Assembly (NCBI GenBank): GCA_033675265.1
Contig: JAUJYZ010001121.1
Span: 48,240-112,239, forward strand
DNA length: 64,000 nucleotides
From: Actinostola sp. cb2023
Lineage: Eukaryota; Cnidaria; Anthozoa; Actiniaria; Actinostolidae
Reading direction: 5' to 3'
The notes under the pieces are model-generated. The model had not been told where the DNA came from. It ran no database searches and saw only the letters and a program-made list of their open reading frames with translations. The stretch's first letter is position 1. Each line of letters starts with the position of its first letter. Both the position numbers and the translations under genes were made by a program. Positions 11,051-23,402 of the stretch are shown here, in pieces.

Positions 11051-13590
11051 ATGAAGCAAATTTGAATTTCTAGTAGCTCTTCGGCTTGTCATTTATGGAT
11101 TCAGACACGGAATGACAAGCTGTTAAAACCTTACAAGGCGATGGATACTTAATTTGACAAAGCCATCGGTTGAGAGCTTTCTGAGAATAATTATGAACCC
11201 GGCTTCCGGACTTCCCGGGCCCGAGTTTACATACCGAGTTTAACAAATATGAAGCGTTGGAGTTGGTGGTTTCGTGAAAGAACGCAGCTCATGATACTAA
11301 TAATGGAAAGAGTAACTACTACCGAATTACCTATGAGACACTCCGAGATAAAGTTACTGAGGAAAATGTATATCACAGGGCACGGGTGTTTGCTGCTTGT
11401 ACTTTCAATCAGTACCTGTTTCTACTTTCAAACAGTACGTACTGAAAGATTTGATCACTCTCGGCGCAAAAAAATAATAAAGTTCGACTGTTGGTGCACG
11501 GAGTCATGAAAATGAGTTTGACCTACCAATAAACAGTGTATATACGTGTAAGATTTAATAGCTTCAACATATTTATATACAATAAAACGAATTAAGTCTC
11601 AGAGTTTTGATAGCTTTGAAAAAGGGGTATCTAAATCAACCCCCCCGGTAATACTGGGTCTTGGCTGTTATCTCTCTGCTGACTTGTCGGGGTTTGTTCT
11701 CGTAACACGTCATCCCGTTTCTTGATCTTTTATTCCAGGAGAGTATATCCTGGCCTGGGGAACGTGATGTTCAATTTTCACATACGGATCACCGCGCAAG
11801 CAGAAATAACGGAAAATGATCATGTGCCAAACCCCGTCAATGTCGGCAGATAGATGACACAGGTCAGGGCCGGATCCAGAAATTTGTGAGGGGGTGTCCA
11901 AATAAAAATAAAAATCGGAAACTGTTTTTATCAGTTTACACGATTCCTGGTTTCTCGAGGTAGCTATTGTCTTCGAGGCTAATTCGAGTTTACTAATTTT
12001 GAAGCGTCCCACCACGCCACCAATTGGCGCTTAGAAGAACAAGTCCACCAGCGTAAGACGTCTTGGATGCTTCCTGGCAAAGTTCGTTATTATGGTTTTA
12101 ATGTCAATGGGCATGTCATAATGGACATGCGTTAACGCTAGATCGTTACGTCGGTCCTATCCCATAATGCTTCTCATGTAGGTCTTTTTAAAAGTAGGTG
12201 AGCTCACTGTTGGCTCTCTCCGTCTCACAAGATGACACTCCGATAGTATCTCTGTTGTAGCTCCTGTCAGCTGCCATTTCTCCAAGAGATCGTTCAATCG
12301 CAGGGGATAGCTCGCATATAAATACTTCGAAACTGTCGTGCCTCTACAGACCTGGTATGACGCGTGTCAAGAAGGCGTTTCCTTTCTGCATCTGACAGGA
12401 CCTCCTTTATCCACTCCTGCAGGTTTTGTTTCTTTTTGGTGAATTGTTGAAGCTGATAGCACAACTTTCTCGGATGTGTCCACCATGTTTCTAACGGCAA
12501 CCGTTGCTTGGAACACTAACTAATCTGATATTTAAATCCATTCAGTTGAGCAACTCAATTAGTGTTCACGCTACGATGAACGTACCTGTTAAAAGTTTCC
12601 AGAATGGAACGCTGTTTTGGAGCACGAGCTCTTTTTTATGATATATTTGAATTATTTAATTCTCGTCAAAAGAACTGAAGACTGAACGATACAGCAGCGT
12701 GTCAAAAGCTCGGCATATCAGACAGTTAATTATTGTAACGCAGAATTGGCTTGTTTGTTTAGCCTAATTTTCATCTCGTTTTTTTTTTTTTTTTTTAACG
12801 TATTGGATCTAAAGATAATCACCGAAGGGCGAAGGCTCTAACAACATGATTTATCAACACGAGACATTGCTTCTGAATTCACAAACATTGTTGGAGGAAG
12901 GTTATGTCGTCTTGTTTTCAAAATAACCACAATAATTCATAGAGATATGGATATATCAATCCAATACTAGTACTTCAAAGGGTTTAGAGACTCTTAGAAC
13001 TTAGAATAAAGTGAGTTGATACACGCAGTGAAAAACTGAAAATAAAAGCAATGCAAGCAGAGGTAAACCCATATTTACACTTATAATTCTAAACATTGTT
13101 AATTACTTTGCGATGCCTAGTTTATGTATACGGTATTTGTATAATTTGTATGGATATATTTATGGTACCAATTAATCTATGTCATTGTCATTCATGATTC
13201 GCTGAGTTTGTGAAATGCAGTACTGAAATTGCAAGGAAAGCATGTTCTATCGAGTCACGCAACGAGCGACCAAACGCTGTTTTAATCGCACTAAGATATC
13301 TATATTTAGTTCTGAAATAGGCTACATATCAGTTAGAAGCCCGACTTCACGCTAGTAGAGCATCTAGTTATATTATTATTTTCCCGTCTCTTCGTTTTCT
13401 TTCTTCTTTTGAGGGGTGGAGGTGAAAACATTTGGAAGTGAAAAGAAAAACCTCAGCCGAAGGGGGTATCCGTGGGGCACCCCCTGAACATACCTCTGTC
13501 ATGTTACTAATCCCTGAGAGGATACCAATGAACTGAAACGCTTTGTGTGTGTGTTTCCTAATGCCAATCTGGCGTAAACTCGCCAGCCAG
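11051..13590. other. Mostly non-coding; possible decayed coding traces at 11710-12500 (minus)
   Basis: Minus-strand frames at 11710-12015 and 12294-12500, with an open but frameshifted stretch between them, look protein-like in composition (for example VWHMIIFRYF and RKLCYQLQQF). I do not recognise the family. Stops and frame changes argue for a decayed gene or transposon ORF. A T-run occurs near 12779. The segment 13190-13370 resembles 6180-6480, another copy of the insertion in the GPCR 1 flank. The remainder holds nothing I can name. Confidence 0.35.
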
Positions 13591-13790
13591 GATGAGTATC
13601 ATAAAGTATACAGCTAAGGCATTTTTACCCCGATATTTGTGGTTTTAGTTTTGGGTGAGGATTGGGGAGTTATGAGGATTGGGGTATTATTTCTAGTGAA
13701 ATAAGGTTTGGGAGAAGGAACTGATATGAGAATTGAGGGTTTGTGGAACTCACAGCAACAAAGTTGTAACAGACAGGTGCAAGGGCGGCT

Positions 13791-14175
13791 GATCAATATT
13801 TTATCCCATACCTTAATTCAGCTGAGCATGAATGAGAGTGTTATGTAATAGAATACTATTCATAACACTCTAATGAGATGCAAAGATGAAATACGGTATA
13901 ATAATGCCTCGTTAACACCCACGTGCACGTGTGCCGGTGCACAGTGGCAATATATACGGCATCAAAGGCAGGACACTCCCTTCTTGCTCAGTTCCAGCGG
14001 AACAGTGGTCAGATGAACGGCTCACCCACCCGCCCAATAGATTCGCGTGGGTCGTATTCTCCTGACCACCTAAGCCAAGCTGTTCCAGCTTGGCTTAGAC
14101 CGCTGATCAATATTTTATCCCATACCTTAATTCAGCTGAGCATGAATGAGAGTGTTATGTAATAGAATACTATTC
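13791..14175 (+). repeat. Direct repeat pair of ~72 bp with intervening duplicated segment
   Basis: 13791-13862 and 14104-14175 are nearly identical, both starting GATCAATATTTTATCCCATA and ending at a TACTATTCA. Between them, 13859-13934 duplicates 7053-7135 in the same orientation, and 14165-14230 duplicates 6651-6710 inverted. The region is a patchwork of repeat insertions. No gene is evident. Confidence 0.6.
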
Positions 14176-14412
14176 ACTTCATATGTAATCGATTTTCAAA
14201 AGAAAACATTTCGTGTCATATACACTTTAAGAGCTCTCCTTACCACTTGAAACTACTTGTTCTCTAAACTAAAGTTAGAGGATTTAATTCCTATTTATCA
14301 GAAACTATTATCAAATTAATTAATAATTAATGAGAACAAAATAAAGGAAATCAATACCGTGAAGGATGTTTGGATATGTGGTGTTTTTAAATTAAAACTA
14401 TAATACAATAAA

Positions 14413-14583
14413 GTACAAATTGATGAAAGCGAAAACGAGAAGTGAATACATTTTGATAGATATTACAAATTAGTATATTTCGACGACTATCTGTCGCCAT
14501 CGAATGCCAGCGCAAAAACATACTAGTTTGTATATCCATCAAAATGTATTCACTTCTCGTTTTCGCTTCATCATCAAATTGTA
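14413..14583. repeat. Inverted repeat (foldback), ~60-bp arms
   Basis: The left arm contains AAGCGAAAACGAGAAGTGAA followed by TACATTTTGAT. The right arm near 14537-14570 is its complement (ATCAAAATGTA, then TTCACTTCTCGTTTTCGCTT). A ~45-bp spacer separates them. It is non-coding and probably a small MITE. No clear target duplication was identified. Confidence 0.65.
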
Positions 14584-15014
14584 TGTCCATAAATTTACAT
14601 TTACCAGTACAAATTACTCTCCAATTTTTAGGTGAAATTTGAGCGTCATATGTAATTTCACTGTTGCCATGGTGATATTTCCTCCTCTCCCAAAACAGAA
14701 ATGGCGTCGAGATTTGATTTTAATAGTGGAGCTAGGAAGACGAAATTTCAATGTTAAGACAACAGCAACGAACGAAAATACGAAAAAAAAACATCAATAA
14801 CTGGATGGACAATTTTTCAAAAGAAAATATCGAGAACTGAACACCAAAAAGTCACGAACCAGAAGGGCTGGATACTAATTTTGGAGATATTTTACGCTTC
14901 CGTACGTATGTAATACTTTATGATACTAATTGGTAATCACTTTTGGGATAAAGTGTTTGTCGATCAGCATAAAATTTTGTAAACTTTAACTTTGAATTTC
15001 TCTAAGAATTATTC

Positions 15015-16740
15015 CATTCTCGTTCCCAGACCCTTCTCAGCTTTCTAACGAAAAATCGTAGGCTCTGGTAAGAGACGTCTCAAGCCTCAATTTGATTGGT
15101 CGCATATCAAGCTTTACCGTGTCGGATACTTTCAATGATGGCACTTGAGATAAGTCATCTTGTCTGTCATCATTATACTTATTTAGCCTAGAAACGAATG
15201 ACCGAAGGCCTAGTAGCTTTTTTCTTGTTTTTCTTCCTTTATTAAAGTTTCAATCGCAGAATTCGAATGGTCAGCATAGTTTACAAAGAATTGCGTTTTC
15301 TTGACAAGTTTTCTCCATTGCGAAAGCGGATCGTCTGATATTATTTTGTCATTCGAGACAAATCCGGGAGTAGAGGTCACGATTCACTCCGAGTCTGATG
15401 CGGTGATGACGGATTTTTGACAACTTGGTTTCTATATAAGGAATCGATCTTGTTATCACTTCAAAATGGAATGTAGCCGCATTCAACGCTGGAAAGCTTG
15501 ATATGGAAATGATTCCATGCGCAATTAGCGACAAATATGCACAACTACAATAATATGCTAAGAGAATACGAATTTTGGCACTTTTCAAGTCTTCCGTAAT
15601 TTTTAAGTCATCTTTCATCCTTAACACAGCACATGGGATTCCTGTATTTGCCAATTTGGATATCTGCTCCTCCATTATCGTAGTGTTAAGTGGCGAAATT
15701 GCCCTATACCACTATGACGTCACATCAAAACAATCTATTGTTTAAACGCTAAGGATCATGGTCGCTAGAGGGGGACAAAACAGCAACAACACAAAGGATT
15801 TCCCAAATAAATGCTATTTTACAGACGATCTGAAAGCGATAAAAGTCACCAAACACAGTAAATATTGTGGGAAAAGTATCGATGAACATAATATCTGGAA
15901 ACTAGCCAATTTGAAATCAAGCGAACCTCAGCAGTGCAGATTTAGTTCAAATTTCTATTGTTCTTCACGATTCTGTCCCCCTCATAAATAAGCCGATACG
16001 TCATAATGGTATAGGGCAATTACTATGATCATTTCCAAGACCACTCAAAAACCAACCAAGCTTTGATGGATCAAAGATTTGCCGTATCCTGTGGGAAGAA
16101 TACTAAATCAATATTTGTTTATGTTCGTCAAACTCGTTGTAGAGTTTCAGTGATGTGAAAGGTAAAAAAGGTAATTACATGTAATTATTATTCAAAACAA
16201 GCTCTTTTTGCCGTCGGTGTCTTGATCTGATCAGTCTGTTCTTGTTCGTTGAGTGATTTTAAAATATTAAAAATTAATTAAAAATTAAAAATATTAAAAA
16301 TATTAAAAATTAAAAATATTAAAAATTAATTTAAATATGCTTTATTTGTGTATTAAATGCTTTATTTGCAATTGGAATGGTTGTAGAGGAGATATCCAGC
16401 GCGTCGGAAGATCTAGCTAAATATATTTTTGATTTTATAGTACCGTGATTAAAATTATATTTTGAACATTTCACTGTAATTCAGTTAATACGCGCACTTG
16501 CTGGCTGTAGAATGAACTCGAAATTCTTCATACTATGTATGCCGCTGTAGAATAAGTCGGTTTCTAGAGCATCGTACTTCGCTGAAGTCCGACAATTCTG
16601 ATCAATTCTGTCACCGGAAGTTATAAAATATTGAGCATGCGCATATCTGACGACCTAGAATCTGGGTCTTCCGGTTTGTCTCTTACCAGAGCCTACGAGT
16701 TTTCGTTAGAAAGTTGAGAAGGGTCTGGGGACGAGAATGA
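15015..16740. mobile_element. 1.73-kb DNA transposon with long TIRs and 9-bp target duplication (MULE-like)
   Basis: GAATTATTC is present at 15006-15014 and 16741-16749, immediately outside inverted repeats of about 60 bp. The left TIR begins CATTCTCGTTCCCAGACCCT and the right TIR is its complement with a few changes. The collinear region of the second duplicon (57590-57610) lacks the element, which gives an empty site. Long TIRs and a 9-bp duplication fit Mutator-like elements. No transposase is recognisable; short frames at 15349-15675 and 15758-15991 have no known domain. Confidence 0.75.
15697..16021. mobile_element. 325-bp MITE nested in the MULE-like element
   Basis: AATTGCCCTATACCACTATG at the left end is matched by an inverted copy (CATAATGGTATAGGGCAATT, one mismatch) at the right end, with ACGT adjoining on the inside of both. 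It lies wholly inside the 15015-16740 element, so it is younger. The frame at 15758-15991 falls within it and has no recognisable domain. Confidence 0.65.
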
Positions 16741-16920
16741 GAATTATTCATGGTTCGAGAAGCTATAGATCCGATATTCATCCGATATTCAAACATCTCG
16801 AAGTTGGGTAAAAAACTCGGCACATACTTCAGTGGAAACGTGCTTCTCTGACCTTTTCATGCATGCAACAATTGAGTCACGTCGCTTTCAAGCTGCTTTC
16901 TGCGGTAAATTCAGTTGGTA

Positions 16921-17226
16921 AACGTGCATTTGCTTGTTTAGCAATCAATAAACGTGCATTTGCTTGTTTAGCAATCAATAAACGTGCATTTGCTTGTTTA
17001 GAAATCATTAAACGTGATTTGCTTGTTTAGAAATCAATAAACGTGCATTTGCTTGTTTAGAAATCAATAAACGTGCATTTACTTGTTTAGAAATCAATAA
17101 ACGTGCATTTGCTTGTTTAGAAATCAATAAACGTGCATTTGCTTGTTTAGCAATCAATAAACGTGCATTTGCTTGTTTAGAAATCAATAAACGTGCATTT
17201 ACTTGTTTAGAAATCATTAAACGTGA
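16921..17226 (+). repeat. 30-bp tandem repeat, about ten copies
   Basis: The unit is AATAAACGTGCATTTGCTTG followed by TTTAGAAATC, with only point changes (caa/gaa, gca/aca) and one single-base deletion near 17013. At the collinear position in the second duplicon (57765-57790 and 58085) only about one degenerate unit exists. The array therefore expanded after the duplication. Its minus-strand open frame is a by-product of a unit length divisible by three. Confidence 0.85.
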
Positions 17227-17839
17227 TTTTGCATATATTTACTTAACCATTGTGCCGTTCTTCGATCACAGACTTATGAAAACTAGAATGCGCTGTCGTA
17301 ATTATTTATCAAATCCTAAATATTTCTGTGCATGCAATAGCCATGTTCATCAGTAATGTTACAGAGAATGCAATTATCAGTAAGTAAAAGTTAGTCGCAC
17401 AGCAAGCACTTTTTCTTCCTTGACTTGAATCTTGCGAGGTGAGGGAAACTGATGGCGGGACACATGCACGTTACAAAATTAACCCAATAAAGAATTTGAA
17501 AGTTGTAGGGATTATATCAATGTCAAGGTGCCACGATCGATACGCTTCGTATCATTCGTGATACTAGTTTGAATTCGTGAAGCTCGGTGAAGGTTCGCTA
17601 CAGGAATAATTACAATAATTTCTGATTGCATTGCGATCGTATGAATCAGAGCCTATCTAAGGAAATCAAAGAGTTCTTTAAAATGGATTTTACTTACATC
17701 TGGTGGTGAATTATGGTTTTAAATCACTATTATCCAAGTTGATGTCCTCAATGTCGTATATCTATCCTATTTGTGCTTTGATCATAGCAAAATTAAAGTT
17801 TTTGATAATTCAACGTGTAAAGCGTTACAAATCGCGTAG

Positions 17840-18873
17840 ACTGACGTGGAGATCGTCGAGAACATCTGCAGCTGTTCTGCACGGAAAGATCACTGAATAC
17901 GAACTACGGTTTTCTAATTTACAAAGTCGAGTGGACAGCTTTAAACCATTATTAAATCATCATGCTCTTGAAATTAGAAGTCTGCAGTACTCGATCACAA
18001 CAAGAATAGCAGGGCAACAATTCATAAACAATATATGGAATTGGTTCACCCGCAAAGCCACGAAGGCAGTACGTTCAATAGCAGGGCAACAATTCGTAAA
18101 CAACAGATGTGAAAGATAAACCAAGTTTGAAAGCTTTCAAATCTGCCCTAGATAAATTAAATACTTTAAATACTTGAATTAATATTTGTATTGACTAATT
18201 TGATATTTACTGCATGAGCGGCAGTGTTGTATCGGTAGATATAGATCCGAGCCGTAGGCGATACAACACGGACGCGAATGCTGTAAATGGCTTCTAAACC
18301 TCCATCCCAATTTACCTTGATTTAAAACAGCAATACACGAAATCTGAGCAAATAACACAAGAAAATTACATAACTTTCTTGTATAGGTACTTTTGACGTC
18401 ACTGTCATGCGCATGATACACCTCAAGTAGTCATCCCACATTGGAAAGAGCTTTCGTAACTTGCTGTCGGTGCTATGCAAAGGTCAATGATACGAGTAAA
18501 TGAGACCTTTGCATGACCTGTGTCAGTTCTATATCACATAGAACTGCATGATGAATAAAACATTAGTGTTGTATCAGTGATACAGCATTAATGTTTTATT
18601 CATTAGGTATGTATCACTGATACAGCACTGATGTTTTATTCATCAGTGTCTGTATCGGGTATACAGAATCATGCATGTGACCGATTCAACCAACCTGGTT
18701 GGATCAATTGCTCATGAATTATTAATGAGGTTTAGAATTATACATATACTATTTATTATACAATTTATTATTTTTAGATGTCACCGCTCTCGCTCTGGAA
18801 GAGTATTTTTTTCTTATAATGAAGAGATACCGTGTTAAAATAAAGTTTATGATGATGATGATGAGATGGAATT
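17840..18873 (+). repeat. Retroposon-like repeat, copy B, with a 530-bp insertion
   Basis: 17840-18205 and 18737-18873 together match copy A (2472-2945) and end in the same AATAAAGTTT plus GAT-repeat tail. Copy A lacks the intervening 18206-18736. A frame from 17703 to 18119 runs through the 5' part and includes the peptide shared with copy A. The insertion contains strong palindromes: 18224-18269, and around 18552-18605 the arms ATGAATAAAACATTA and TAATGTTTTATTCAT. Confidence 0.65.
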
Positions 18874-20574
18874 TGTGCAAATAACGCCCGCAAAGCCCAG
18901 TAAAGGCGAGGGCTACAAAAACGAAACAAAATGGGCCTATTTTGAGCCGCATCAAACAAATTAATTCTACCTAGACTGATGGGATATCTTATGACATCAT
19001 TTCCGGTTTCAAGCATTCGGATCTCTTCAGTGTTATAGTTCAGTTGACGATCTTGTTTGTATACAACCGTCTTGCTAGAGATAGAGCGGGAATCGTTAAC
19101 ATGGGAGGAATCATTTCTGCACATAGAGCAGCAAGCCTTGATCGGGAAAGCTAAACCACGTATTACAACTCCAATGACGAACAAGAAGAATCGCGCGGTG
19201 CAAATGAGTGGTGTTCTCTTTTATAGAGATTACAACAAAAGTAAATGCCAGCATTCCAAGGATCATTACGGTGTGATCAAAGGCGTCCAGAAGTGGGTTC
19301 AACACATATGCGCTAAGTGTTGAACTGCCAGCAATAAGATTGAGAGGCACTCCGAATATTCCACTGATTTTCCTCTGTTTGTGGCTGATGTTGCGGATTC
19401 CTCGTCGCCCGCAAACTCAACGCTTCCAAAGCCAACACATTCGGGATGACTACCTCTACATGATAGCTCTTGTGAGCAGACAAGATCGAATTTACATGAA
19501 CAGCAGGACAATACAACGTTAACGCAGAATCATTTAGCGCAGACTTATATACTACAGAATCGCATGTCGCTAGACAATTAATATATCGCAGGACCATATC
19601 GGTCAGGAAAAAATTACTCAGCACATTTTCTCGCAGGACAACATATTTCAGGACAATATATTTCAGGACAATATATCGCAAGACACTATATCGCAGGGCA
19701 ATATCCGCCTTCAGGACAATACCGAGCAGGATACTATATCTCCGCTGGACAAAAGCTTTCAGGACAACGTCTCGCAGGACAACACAGTACTCCTTAAGTA
19801 AGGATGTGTTCGATTAATCGATAAAAGTCGCTAGGTAAAAAACATATGTGATAGAAATCTAAGCAATAACGATGTGTTCATTCGGGACAGAGTTTCACAG
19901 GAAGTCATGACTCAGAATGTAAATTGGTACGTCGATCTTCACGAACGCGTTTCGCAATATTCACTGTCGAACTACAGGGGAGCACGGATCCCAGTGCCGT
20001 CTAAATTGAATATTTCAGTTGGAGAATAAGTTTATGTGATTACCATGATTCTGTTCTTTGTGACTTGCTGGAATTTGGATGGCCAATTACGATTACAAGA
20101 TTCACGAATTTCCGGTGGGCGATAAGCGTAACCACAGCGGCGCCTTAACCTTTGACAGTGAAGTAACTCGTTACCTACGGCTGGAATCTAATAGTGGAAC
20201 GGTAGCTGCATGGTCCGTTTGTGTCATGTCTGTTTAGTAGTGGAAAAGTTATGGTCTCGCCTTTAAACTCGGTTCCTAAAACAGACAGCGAGGAAAGGCG
20301 CATAATTCTGGACCTCAGTTGGCCCTTAAAATCATCAGTTAATGCCGGCATTCCTATAGATGACAATGATGGGGAATCTTGCAGGTTGACACACCCCTCC
20401 GTTCATACAATAGCGGGGCTCATACCAAAAAAACTGGATCTGGTTGTCTTCTCTACAAGCGGGACCTAAAAAAGGCTTACCGACAATTTCCAATAGATCC
20501 CCGGGATTATCCGCTGTTAGGATTTCTATGGCATGGATTGTTGTACTTTGATGTTGTTTTACCCATGGGACTAA

Positions 20575-21449
20575 CCCGGCGTGGGCAATCGATAAAAATC
20601 GATATCGGAAAACCGATCGATAAATCGATATTAATCGATAAAATTAAGTTAAACGTTATCGATTGTATCGATCAATCGATAAAAATCGATACTCACAACT
20701 TTTCTCGGAGTTAACTTTATCGATTTTATCGATTTTTAAAATTAAGCTTCTTTTAACTTATCTATGTTTATCATTAACTATAGAACCAGAAAGATGTGAC
20801 TTTCTCTAATCGAAAAACCCAAGACAGAGTCAAATTAGTTTTAAATACAAACTTACCGCGACGCGTTACGTGAAATTGACTGATCCGGTTTTCGGTTACA
20901 CAAAACTTTCTAATCAAATTCCATTTCCGCCGACACAAGTTGCACAAATTTTCTGAGTTATCGTTATTGAGCAATTCAGTTGTAACTGAAAAGCAATTCA
21001 CAACAGCACACATTTGCTTAACAACTTCATTCAATTACAATGTTGCGGCAGGCTTGTGCGGGCTTCTTGATGCCAGGCTTCTCCGACTTCTCCTTATACG
21101 CTACTATATTTATCTAAATATTCAACAGTCTTCAACAGATGGACTAAAAAGGTTCAATTTATTATTAAAACTGGTTACAGAAGTTGTCATCATTTCGTTG
21201 CTGGCCTAGTCCGTTTAGTTCACAAATATTTCCGTACAATATATCAAGTAAATATCTTATCGATAAAATCGATAATTATCGATTAAGTTATCGATTAAAT
21301 CGATATTGTCAAATGGAGAATCGATAATTATCGATTACTCACAACAACTCCTTTTATCGATTTTTATCGATTACCGATAATTTTAGTTAATTTTTATCGA
21401 TTTTATCGATTATTATCGATTATCGATTTTATCGATTGTCCACGCCGGG
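20575..21449. mobile_element. 875-bp MITE rich in ATCGAT, 6-bp target duplication
   Basis: It is inserted in the RT of the decayed YR element. GACTAA occurs at 20569-20574 and 21450-21455. The TIRs read CCCGGCGTGGGCAATCGAT at the left and the complement (CCCGGCGTGGACAATCGAT) at the right. About two dozen ATCGAT sites cluster in the outer ~130 bp on the left and ~210 bp on the right. The interior (about 20730-21240) has almost none and no recognisable transposase. Clustered subterminal motifs are typical of transposase binding sites in hAT-like elements. The superfamily is unresolved because a 6-bp duplication is unusual for hAT. Confidence 0.85.
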
Positions 21450-21771
21450 GACTAAGAAGCGCAGCCATGGTGTGTCAGCGAGCCACTTCCGGCGTGTCAT
21501 ATATATGTGGTTTAAACAATTTTAGTGTTCTAAATTATTTGGACGACTTTATGGGAGTCGAAGCTCCTGACACAGCATGGACAGCATACACCTTCCTTGG
21601 GGAGCTAATCTTGGTGATCTCGGCCTCATGGAATCCACGTGCAAAGCATGCCCACCAAGTACGTCGGTCACTTGTCTCGGGGTTCAGTTTGACACTCAAG
21701 CCATGACAATGTCCGTAACGCAATCTCGAATCATTGAGCTTTAGGAACTGCTCCATCGTTGGAAGGATAAA

Positions 21772-22135
21772 GCCCGGGGGGGGAGGGGCACTCAGGGTAT
21801 TTTTGGGTAGGGGTGTGCCGCGGACACCTCAAAACCCTGACCCTATCGCAGACCTAAATTTTTGATTTTCCATACCCTATCCCAGACTAAAGCTTAAAAA
21901 TGTATACCCTATCCCAGATTGAAAGCGTGCTAAAGGGATATGTAAACTGATAGCGACTGATAGTGGCGTTATTGCGGAAACCATACCCTATACCAGACCA
22001 AAACGTACCCGATCCCAGCCTAAAAAGGCAAAAAATGATACCCTACCCCAGACCTGGGAGCTCAAAAACCATACCCTATCCCGCGGCACATACCCGTATA
22101 GCGTATATAGGGGAGTACCCCCCCCCCCCCCGGGG
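21772..22135. mobile_element. GC-tipped 364-bp repeat with CCCTATCCCAGAC subrepeats and 7-bp target duplication
   Basis: GGATAAA lies at 21765-21771 and 22136-22142. The ends are CCCGGGGGG-like and complementary. The interior repeats CATACCCTATCCCAGAC in variable form five or six times. It interrupts the RT coding sequence, which resumes immediately to the right. A plus-strand frame through it is a by-product. Confidence 0.75.
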
Positions 22136-23402
22136 GGATAAAGTAAGTTGTACAAAGAGGCAGTCTTTAATCGGCAAGCTAGTGTTCATCTCAAAATGTG
22201 TACGACCAAGCAGAATTTTTCTTTTTCGCATGTTGGAACTGTTGAGATCCTTGAAGCACAATCATCATCGCACGCGTTTAACCTCATGTTTTAGAAAATA
22301 TATTCAATGGTGGCCGAATGGTGGCAGTGTTTTCTACGGCAGTACAATGGAGTGTCTCTTATCCCGTCTCTTGAATGGTCAACGCCGGATCATACTTTTT
22401 CAACAGACGCGTGCTTGACGGGTTGCGGAGGATTAGCAGGAGATTGTTATTTCCATACACAGTTCTCTGAATTTATATTGAAGGCCGTGGAACATTTTCC
22501 AATTCACCAGTTGGAAATGATAGCGGTTATGGTGGCAGTACGTACGGTTATGGGGGTACAAGTGTTAGGGACTGAACATCACGGTGTATTGTGATAACGA
22601 AGCAGTGGTCACGTACGGTTCTGAATATAGGCAGGACAAAGGACAGTCTTCTAGCCAAGTGTGTTCGGGAGATCTTGCTGTGTACCGCGCGAGGGGAATT
22701 ACAAATGCGTGCCGTTCATCTTATAACTCACGCGAACCACTTAGCGGATTACTTATCGCGTTGGCATCTCAATCAGACGGTTGAGAAGCAGTTTCGACAA
22801 TTAACGAACTCAGCCGTCATGACCGATGTGAAAGTGCACCAGGCCGGAGGAATTATTTTTATTCAGCAATGAATTTTAGCTTGTTTAATGTCTTACAGAT
22901 CTTCCGTTGATAATCCTCAAGCGAGATCTACAAAAGACTCGAAAGTCAGCGTACGTCGAAGGGACGCAGAAGAACCACAGGACTCAATGGCGAGCTTACT
23001 TGTTATTTTGTAATTATTTTAGTTTTTGTGCCGTTCCGGCTTCCACTCAGGTTTTGTCCTTATATTGTCAGTTTTTATCTCGCACCATGACGCCAGAGTC
23101 TGTCAGCAATTATCTTAGCGACGTCAAACTCCTACATATTATTCTCGGGGAATCGGTATCGCAGTTTCTAGCGTATGAAATTAAAATCACACTAAGGGGT
23201 ATTGAGCGCCTGGCGCGGCATATCCCATCGCGAGCATAAACATAAACGCTGTACTAATTTCACGGTTATATTGTTTGCAATCTAGCCAGCATCAGTAATG
23301 ATGTAAGGTGCTGAGCATTAGGGTTATGATATTGTTAGAAAGGAGGCTCTTGGTAGAAGCTGAAGCTGCATGGTATCGTCGATCGGTTCTTTATTCGATG
23401 GT

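Larger units (their letters stand above)
19190..23240 (+). pseudogene. Decayed tyrosine-recombinase (DIRS/Ngaro-type) retrotransposon
   Basis: Plus-strand remnants occur in the order gag, RT, RNase H, YR. At 19200-19320 a gag-like cysteine/histidine cluster (YRDYNKSKCQHSKDH, then HICAKC) is followed by a GQY-rich low-complexity tail (19560-19795). RT begins near 20050 with LEFGWPI, followed by RRIILDLSWPLKSSVNAGIP and RDLKKAYRQFPIDPRDY. After a MITE insertion it resumes at 21456 with the catalytic NYLDDF. After a second MITE it continues at 22143 with GKLVFISKCVRPSRIF. RNase H follows (FSTDACLTGCGG, HQLEMIAV, YCDNEAVV). The recombinase's N-terminal core-binding domain lies at 22907-23239 (HRTQWRAYLLFCNYF); the catalytic R-HxxR-Y part is missing. 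Frameshifts break every domain. Confidence 0.8.

Noticed and set aside
17008..17217. Minus-strand frame of ISKQANARLL repeats
   Set aside because: It follows from the 30-bp tandem repeat; no start context or domain.
20774..21034. Minus-strand frame in the ATCGAT-rich MITE with CNLCRRKW as a transposase finger
   Set aside because: Only one CxxC pair is visible, the frame is short, and no catalytic domain follows.
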